Shown here one piece after another: positions 35,319-41,429 of a DNA stretch of 41,429 nt. Both the position numbers and the translations under genes were made by a program. The first letter of the stretch is position 1. Every line of letters begins with the position of its first letter. Source of the DNA: Pelargonium nanum (lineage: Eukaryota; Streptophyta; Magnoliopsida; Geraniales; Geraniaceae); contig JAYMTF010000275.1 of NCBI GenBank assembly GCA_036897485.1, positions 1 to 41,429 of the forward strand. Direction: 5' to 3'. Under the pieces are notes generated by a model, which ran no database searches, was not told the origin of the DNA, and worked only from the letters and a program-made list of their open reading frames with translations.

Positions 35319-35425
35319 GTGGGACCCGCCCATGAATTCTGAGTGGGTCCACAATTGGGGGATATGGTTTAATGGGCCTGAGAAAGAGCCCATATTAGTT
35401 ATAATTTAGAGTTTAGCCTGGCCCA
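35319..35425. promoter_or_regulatory. TCP/site II-like cluster between AP1 and USP
   Basis: GTGGGACC (35319) and GTGGGTCC (35343) match the class I TCP consensus. TGGGCC (35373), AGCCCA (35387) and GGCCCA (35420) are site II words. Five matches fall within 107 bp, 2.2 kb upstream of the USP gene. It may be a distal element or a relic promoter. Confidence 0.35.
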
Positions 35426-36546
35426 AATAGCTTATCCTATTAGGTAGCTCGATTTGGAAACCATTTTGTTCCCTAATCAAATGTGTGATTAATGTCTCTT
35501 TATTGCTAGAAGGTCAATTTGGTAGTTGACTGTCCTCTAATCCTTCATTAAAGGTAATTGGTCCACCTTTCTTCCATACATTTATTATATTGTTTTTTAG
35601 TGAACGTTAACAATTGTCCATCAATTTTAACAGATTACACTTAAATCGGTAACAAATGATAGTTAAGTGTGTATATATACATATATGTAATTATCTCTAA
35701 TAAGTTACTAGTTCTAAAATAAGTGTCGTTTTAGATCAAGTGAAATGATCAACCTAATCTACACAGACCAAATGACCTGAACCAGAATCTCATCAATCCG
35801 GAGCACTCACTCACCTAGTCGCCTCATGGATTGACAGGGCCTTGATCATTCTGCCTCGCTCTGCCAGCAAGAATCGTTCCCACCATCCCAACACCTACTT
35901 GAGTGTCACGAACCATCCACCATGCTCCAAACCTTTTCGAAGACACGATCAAAGTCTTGTTAACATTTAGCTTAAGACCTCCCCTAGGCGGTCTTGGCTA
36001 TTCTTGCAAAACGAAGGGTGTTGGTGAATTTCAACGGAGGTAGTAGTAAATTTGAGTCATTAAATTCAGGATTTCATGGCTATACAAAGCAATTTTCTAA
36101 TGACACATTATGAGTACTATTCCCTCATTACCTAACTTGTGCTAATCTCATGATTATAATTTGTCATACTAATTGATGGTTTAATGTTTAGTCGTGTTTG
36201 AGATAAAACAAACAAAGAGTTAAAATAATTTAATGAGAGCTTAAGGAGGGACCTAAAAGGAGCATATTTTATGACGACATATGGATGATTCAACATAAAA
36301 GACATCATTGCATAAGTGCAATTTAATGTGGTAATTATGTGCAATGGTACTCTTTGGCATGATCCATGATGATGACTCAGTAGCGTTTTAGCTACGCATT
36401 GAGTCCACAGTCCCACACATACCAACCAAAATAAATTAAACCTCTTCTGAGGATCTGAATTCTTCATCTAATTCTTGACATCATTGCCAATGGATTGTGA
36501 ATTTTGTGCTGGCACTAAAGTTAGACACTTAGACTATACATAACAC

Positions 36547-36594
36547 GTGATCATGTTAGTAAAAAAACAAGTGATCATGTTAGTAAAAAAACAA
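36547..36594 (+). repeat. perfect 24-bp tandem duplication
   Basis: The unit GTGATCATGTTAGT plus A-rich AAAAAAACAA occurs twice back to back and begins a third time (GTGAT). Confidence 0.9.
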
Positions 36595-37567
36595 GTGATT
36601 ATAGTTTGTAAGATGATCGAATTTGGTATTATGTAGTGAATTGATTAGTATTTTTTTATATAGTTTTTGATCACTACGTATGTTTTCGAGAATATAAGAG
36701 AAAATAAATAATACTAACTAATTTATTAAAAAAAATTCTCGAAAAATGAAACAAATATATTCATTCGGAGACTGCAGAGGGAATATATGATCAAAATTAA
36801 TATATTTTGCACCCCGTATGTTTGATAAAATGTATCAATAAGTCATGGACAAGAAATCATCTCCAAAGCCCTTCTTGATGCATGATGTCGATATTTTAAC
36901 AACCACTCCATTAATTGAGTCATATGCTAGATAGACTCGATCGTTTGTTCGATTAGAATAGTTGATATATAGGTCAAACTCAAGATTGACCAAGTTTCAT
37001 TTTTTTCCATGTTAAATTTGGTTAGATATGTCGATAACTTGATCCACATGGTATAACTGATCAGTGAGTCAAGTTACACTAAAAGTATTTTGTAACTCAT
37101 CTCCTCTTTGTCTGATAAGATTTGAGTTCATCTTTAATAGAGAAATGTTATACTTGAGCTACATAGATGTTATACTTATATTAAGTACTATTTAACCTTT
37201 TATTTTATAGTTGATTTATATATTATACAATTATACACTCTTAACATTTTGGAAGTAAAGACCCTACGGTTTGATGAGAGGCACGTTCATTAATTGACCC
37301 ACAAGATGGAATAAAGAGAAACAAGTAACCAAACCAACTCCATGATGATAATTTGGAGAAAAAGTTAAAGGCAAAGCAAAAGAAATTTCAAGTATGGCCC
37401 ATATAGATGAGACCAATTAACACCAAGAAACTTTGCCCCAAGCCTCTTGCGGTTAATGCACTAGAGTACACAAAAGTGGCACATAATTCTCTACATTTTT
37501 CTATTCTCTTCCCTAAACCTTCCCTTCTCTTCTTATAATCATTTTTGCTGTTTCACTTTGAGCACAT

Positions 37568-37618
37568 ATGTGGAAATGGGAAGCAAAACAGGCACAAGAT
37601 TGCCAAGCTTTTGCTTGA
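37568..37618 (+). CDS. overlapping uORF at the USP start (16 aa)
   Basis: An ATG at 37568, in another frame and 8 nt before the main ATG, opens a 16-codon frame (MWKWEAKQAQDCQAFA) that ends in TGA at 37616-37618, inside the main CDS. Its context is weak (C at -3, T at +4), while the main start is strong (G at -3, G at +4), so leaky scanning is expected. Use is inferred. Confidence 0.35.
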   Translation: MWKWEAKQAQDCQAFA

Positions 37619-38788
37619 ATAGGATCAAGCCTCATGTCGTCCGGGTCCGGTCACCTCCCATACAAGCCAAGATTGGTGCCAAAAATGATCAAGAAAGTGA
37701 GTCTTTAAGCAATGTTGTTGAGGGAGAGAAGCAAGAAGATAAGTTTGTTGAAGAAAAGGCGAAACCGGCAGCCGGGATGGTTATGGGGAGGAAGGTAATG
37801 ATAGTGGTTGATTCAAGCTGTGAGGCTAAGGGAGCTTTGCAATGGGCTCTGTCTCACACTGTGCAGAGCCAGGACAAGGTGGTTCTTTTACATGTGATCT
37901 CTCCACCCAAACAAGGTTGGTGTCTTTTTTTCTTCATGTTGTTGTGTTTTTGCATGTTTTGTATTGGGTAGTACATGAAAATGATGAAATTAACTGCAAG
38001 TTTTGTGCTTATTGTGTTGTGTTGTTGCTTGTAGCCAAAGGTGAAGAGTCTTGTAAGGAGATACCACCAAGAGCTTATGGACTTGTTAACTCTTTGAAGA
38101 GCATGTGCCAATCCAAGAGACCTGAGGTGGATTCACTTTACTTTTCAGTAGAATGTTTTAAATAGTCGGTTTTAGTGTTCACTTTGTGTCAAGTTAAACA
38201 TTCATTGATTTTTATTTCAACTTAGTCTTCTTAATTAGTATCCGTTTTGTGCCAATTTGGTCATCATTAACAACAAATATGGTTTGGTGATCGTTTTGTA
38301 GCAAATAGATACCATTGACATTTTTTGAAACAAAAGTTGGGATGGCCGATCAAAATTCAAATCGGGGATTAAACTAAAACTAAATAAATAAGATACTATT
38401 TTTAAATATAATTAAACTTTTTAAAATTTTAGGGTTATACATTCTGAAAAAGCGTTACGTTTATTATGTCACTTACAATACTAAGTACATTTACTTATAG
38501 GTACAAATAGACGTGGAAGTGGTGGAGGGAAAGGAGAAGGGCGTGACAATAGTGAACGAGGCTAGAAAACAAGGGGTGGCATTGTTGGTTCTGGGGCAGC
38601 GAAAGAGGTCCACAACTTGGCGGCTTTTGCTGATGTGGGCAGCCGGCGGCCGGGTTGCCGGAGGGGTAGTGGAGTATTGTATACAAAATGCTACATGTAT
38701 GGCAGTGGCAGTGAGAAGGAAGAGCAAGAAGGTTGGAGGGTATTTGATCACCACAAAGCGTCAAAAAGACTTTTGGCTCCTGGCTTAG
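37576..38788 (+). CDS. USP-like (adenine nucleotide alpha hydrolase-like) protein
   Basis: Three exons, 37576-37915, 38035-38126 and 38501-38788, join in frame (720 nt, 239 aa) with GT-AG introns. The N-terminal 65 residues are basic and charged (MGSKTGTRLPSFCLNRIKP), with no obvious signal peptide. A USP/HUP fold follows: first strand and helix KVMIVVDSSCEAKGALQWAL, then VVLLHVISPPKQ. After the exon 3 join comes VNEARKQGVALLVLGQRKRS. The C-terminus has VVEYCIQNATCMAVAVRRKS and ends GGYLITTKRQKDFWLLA. The canonical ATP-binding pattern G2xG9xG(S/T) is not evident, so ATP binding is doubtful. The function of this plant subgroup is not established. The exon 2 donor (GAG|GTGGAT) is non-ideal. A TTG in frame upstream was rejected in favour of the strong-context ATG. 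Confidence 0.9.
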
Positions 38789-39800
38789 ATTACAACAAAA
38801 TTAAAGAATTATGTTAATCGTGAAGTACTACTTTGAGTCTCTCGTCCGTTTATTTATTTTGACATGATCGTTTAGTATTTAGCAAGTACATCGCCATCAA
38901 CTAATTAAATTCAAGCCAAGAAGAAGACATACGCAAAACCTATGTGGTGTACCCTCATTAACTTTGTGATTTGTGTATTTTATGGTGTGTAAATAACAAA
39001 ATCAACCAAAAAGAATATTGGGGTGTGAAAAGTGTGTTAGTGTCATTATTTAGGCCATTTGGGTGATATGGTGAGGTAGAGACAATGGGTCCTTTTAGGC
39101 CCTTTAGGGTCTCCTCTTGGTGCTACAATAGTTCATTGAGGGCACATGGCCCTAAAACTTTATGCTTTCATTGCCCTTAGAATAAGGACATGATGGGAAT
39201 TTTACCTTTTGTGTGTACTAATTAATTGTCCATTACTTTTCAACATTGTATTATTAATCCAAGAGTCTTGCATGTATCAAATAATTACTCTAAGTTAATC
39301 ATCAAATGTTACTCTAGGCAAAATTTAGTCAAATTCGAGCAAACAATTTGTATTTTTCGCTTCGTATTCACGTGGCGTTTAAAGTTGAGCATGTGCTATA
39401 TGAGTCAACATAAACACGACACATTTGATTATTTGAATCGGTTGACTCAATATGATTAGCACAACACGACTTAACACGTTATGCACAACATTTTACAACA
39501 CGCTTGGAGCAACAAATATAATTCCTAAGTTAACGTCTTGAGCGTGTAATGTATGTCACAATACAAATAACTAATCATGTGAGACTTTTCACAAACACAA
39601 TACGATTATTCCGTGTTAGGTACTTCATCACAAACATGCTATAATTACAAGTGTGCTAAAAACATTTGTTACTAAACGAGTTATGTCGTGTGCCCATTGA
39701 AACACGAATTCCCAGCTCTTTATCCTTCAACCATTAAGTCAAAGCCATGTTAAATGAGCCAATATTATATAAATCCCATATGAGGCCTTTGGTTACTTTA
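38789..39800. other. intergenic DNA after the USP gene
   Basis: This holds the 3' UTR of the USP gene and then AT-rich DNA. No exon or RNA gene was seen. The right half is the repeat fragment at 39360-39722. Confidence 0.65.
39360..39722. repeat. interspersed repeat fragment (copy 4)
   Basis: Rich in AACACGAC, ACACGACTTAACACG and GTCGTGTG words and ending GAAACACGAATTCCCAGCTC. It is related in composition and end to the segment at 640-930. Confidence 0.45.
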
Positions 39801-39866
39801 TGGGCTTACACATATTGGGCCCGAAACAAAACTCCATAGACTAAACCCGACCCGAGTACGAGCCCA
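39801..39866 (+). promoter_or_regulatory. site II promoter cluster, probable relic NOP14 promoter
   Basis: TGGGCTT (39801-39807), TGGGCCC (39816-39822) and AGCCCA (39861-39866) precede a CT/AC-rich leader-like stretch (39870-39990) and a T-rich intron-like segment. Site II clusters are typical of plant ribosome-biogenesis genes, which fits the NOP14 relic 0.65 kb downstream. The link is inferred. Confidence 0.45.
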
Positions 39867-40516
39867 AATTCATCGTCTTCAACCTCCCCAAACCCCCGAA
39901 CATCGCAGGCACTTTAAAATCCAGTAGCTTAGAAACCAAGAAGATCAAGAATCGAAGAACAAGGGAGGACCAGGTGCCATATCCATAAAGCACAAAACTG
40001 TAAATTTCTCTCAATTTCGTTACCTGTTAATTAATTTGCTTGTTTATGCACTCTAGTTGTCATGGCTTTGATCGGTGTGTTGGAAAATGCCACTTATATG
40101 ATTAGAATTTTGAACATCTCATTCCTTACTGTGTATTTTTGAGCATTTGTTTAAGTTTCGATCCTCATGAGTTGCGATCATAGTAATATCTTCAGATTTG
40201 AAGTTTTAAGCATTAAATTTAATATGCATGATCAGTGTAACAGTGTTTTTTGCGTCATAATCTTTGCACATTTCGTATAGAGAGTCTGTGATAGTAGTGA
40301 GAATTTTTCATAACCACTGAATCATTTTATTTACACAAATGATTCTTACAATATAAAGAACTCTCCCTTGCAGTTTGTTTTTTAGGCATAGGGAGAGTGG
40401 ATGATCTTCGATTTAGTAGAAAATGTACCAAGTTCGATAGTCAAATGTGAGCTTGTCTGGAAGTTATTGATAGGAACGGTAGCTGAAATTGACATTCTGT
40501 TTATCATGTTCTACAG

Positions 40517-40791
40517 CTTTGACAAGGGGTAGAGATTATGATCAAGATAGTAGAAAGGAGGAAGTTGAAGAAACTCGTGAGACAGGAAGCTAAAGAGGCG
40601 ATTCGTCATCTGCGTGAAGAGATAAGCACTTCATTTTTGAGGTGAAGGACAAAGAGAAGGCTCATGTGGAAGAAGAAAGAGCGTAGAAGTATGGGAAGTG
40701 AAGAGCTTTTCTCCAAGAACAAGAGCATGCTATCAAATTTCAACAGTTAGGGGATGACGGAAGAGAAGAAGATAAGTCTTATTTTTCCTAA
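40517..40791 (+). pseudogene. NOP14: decayed last exon of NOP14 (nucleolar protein 14)
   Basis: Pieces of the conserved NOP14 C-terminus appear in order across three frames after an intact-looking acceptor (TTCTACAG): GRDYDQD, then ERRKLKKLVRQEAKEAIRHL, then FEVKDKEKAHVEEERA, KYGK and RAFLQEQEHA. The frame changes near 40545-40550 and 40625-40630. In-frame stops TAG (40684-40686) and TGA (40699-40701) replace sense codons. The tail reads QQLGDDGREEDK instead of the usual basic end. NOP14 works in 18S rRNA processing and 40S assembly in the nucleolus. Only this terminal part is seen, and no other NOP14 exon was recognised between 39.9 and 40.5 kb, so an internal deletion is likely. A functional copy is presumably elsewhere. 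Confidence 0.8.
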
Positions 40792-41429
40792 GGGCCATGG
40801 TACACACATTCTCCCATTATTCAGATACGTATGTATAATATAGCATTACTTAGTAATATCTTGTTGTAGATAGTAGCTTTGCACTGCCTAGGCTTCATGA
40901 CACATGCAAAGCGGAAAACACAGTATGCTGCATGGAGTGTCATACTTAATTTGTCTTAAGTATGTCAACGTTATTTCATATTGAATTATTAGCCAAATTT
41001 TGGTCTACCAATGAGGCAATAATAATATATTATTGTATCTTGATTCATAGCATATAGTTACAACTTTTGGATGCTTTTATAAAGTTAGAATAATTAGAAG
41101 AAAGAAAGAAATCTTAGGGAAGAAGATATGAATAATTGATGTTCATAAAGTTAGGTACGGAAAGTTGTATGCATAAAGTGACAGATGCTTTATAAAGTTG
41201 GAAAAAGAAGAAATAAACCTTAGAAAAATATGGAATATGGACCTATGATTGTGATTAAAGAGACAGGGACATGCAATACAATAGTAGTCAAGATTCAAGG
41301 CTAACTTTTCTGGGTCATTACACTGTTCTTCTCACATTTGCAGGATGAAAATTATCATTTGTAGTGTGCTCTGGAGATAATAATATTGGGAGCTTGTGAA
41401 GTTCTAAAAACAATCTTGAATATGGCTTG
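40792..41429. other. right-end noncoding DNA
   Basis: No coding exon was seen. Two diverged copies of a GATGCTTT(T)ATAAAGTT, AGAAGAAA, CTTAG segment lie at about 41069-41152 and 41183-41248. A gene could begin beyond the right edge. Confidence 0.6.
41069..41248 (+). repeat. diverged tandem repeat
   Basis: Two copies share GATGCTTT-ATAAAGTT, an AGAAGAAA-type purine tract, a CTTAG(A/G) word and a following (A)TATG. The copies differ by several indels. Confidence 0.5.

Larger units (their letters stand above)
33710..37550. other. AP1-USP intergenic region
   Basis: The AP1 3' UTR occupies the first few hundred bases, with no canonical AATAAA found. The rest holds an interspersed repeat fragment (34150-34400), a TCP/site II-like cluster (35319-35425), a GC-richer stretch at 35750-36040 with a 53-codon antisense open frame of unknown origin, and a 24-bp tandem pair (36547-36594). 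No gene is supported. Confidence 0.65.

Noticed and set aside
35824..35985. 53-codon antisense frame containing GLKLNVNKT, reminiscent of a LINE reverse transcriptase stretch
   Set aside because: The similarity is one short phrase, the rest shows no RT motif, and the upstream frame is closed. A protein search would be needed.
37558..37575. N-terminal extension of the USP-like protein from TTG
   Set aside because: The first in-frame ATG (37576) has strong context and gives a family-like MGSKTGTRLPSF start.
38491..38764. antisense open frames opposite USP exon 3
   Set aside because: They are shadows of the coding strand and contain no domain.

Overview
This window is plant nuclear DNA, almost certainly from a core eudicot. 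It is AT-rich, and its genes have long introns with GT-AG borders and no operon-like packing. The best evidence for the lineage is a MADS-box protein ending in the euAP1 signature with a CaaX-type tail, which is restricted to core eudicots. I cannot name the species.

Layout, all genes on the + strand. (1) 1-5.9 kb: gene-free upstream DNA with repeat fragments, including a foldback element and its partial duplication at 5.2-5.75 kb. (2) 6225-14878: an eight-exon SEPALLATA-type MADS-box gene of 244 aa, best fitting the SEP4/AGL3 side of the family, with a 4.6-kb first intron. (3) 14.9-27.0 kb: about 12 kb without a convincing gene, full of local tandem duplications and tiny poly(A/T) insertions flanked by short direct repeats. 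(4) 27342-33709: an eight-exon APETALA1 (euAP1) gene of 245 aa with a clear TATA promoter and a 3.7-kb first intron. (5) 33.7-37.5 kb: intergenic. (6) 37576-38788: a three-exon gene for a 239-aa USP-like (adenine nucleotide alpha hydrolase-like) protein. (7) 39.8-40.8 kb: what looks like the promoter and noncoding 5' exon of a ribosome-biogenesis-type gene, followed by a broken last exon of NOP14, with two frame changes and two stops.

The two MADS genes share exon architecture and lie head-to-tail, as expected for the old SEP-AP1 tandem pair (the tomato RIN-MC arrangement is the familiar example). Their products belong to families that act together in MADS tetramers specifying floral meristem and sepal/petal identity. 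AP1, the USP-like gene and NOP14 in this order also resemble the AP1 neighbourhood of Arabidopsis chromosome 1 as I remember it, so the block looks like conserved microsynteny in which the NOP14 copy has decayed.

No new multi-gene system was found. The most unusual signals are: a tandem array in the last SEP intron whose unit includes the exon 7 splice donor; the recurrent 12-28-nt A/T-rich insertions bracketed by 10-18-bp duplications; the NOP14 relic; and upstream start codons in the SEP and USP leaders.
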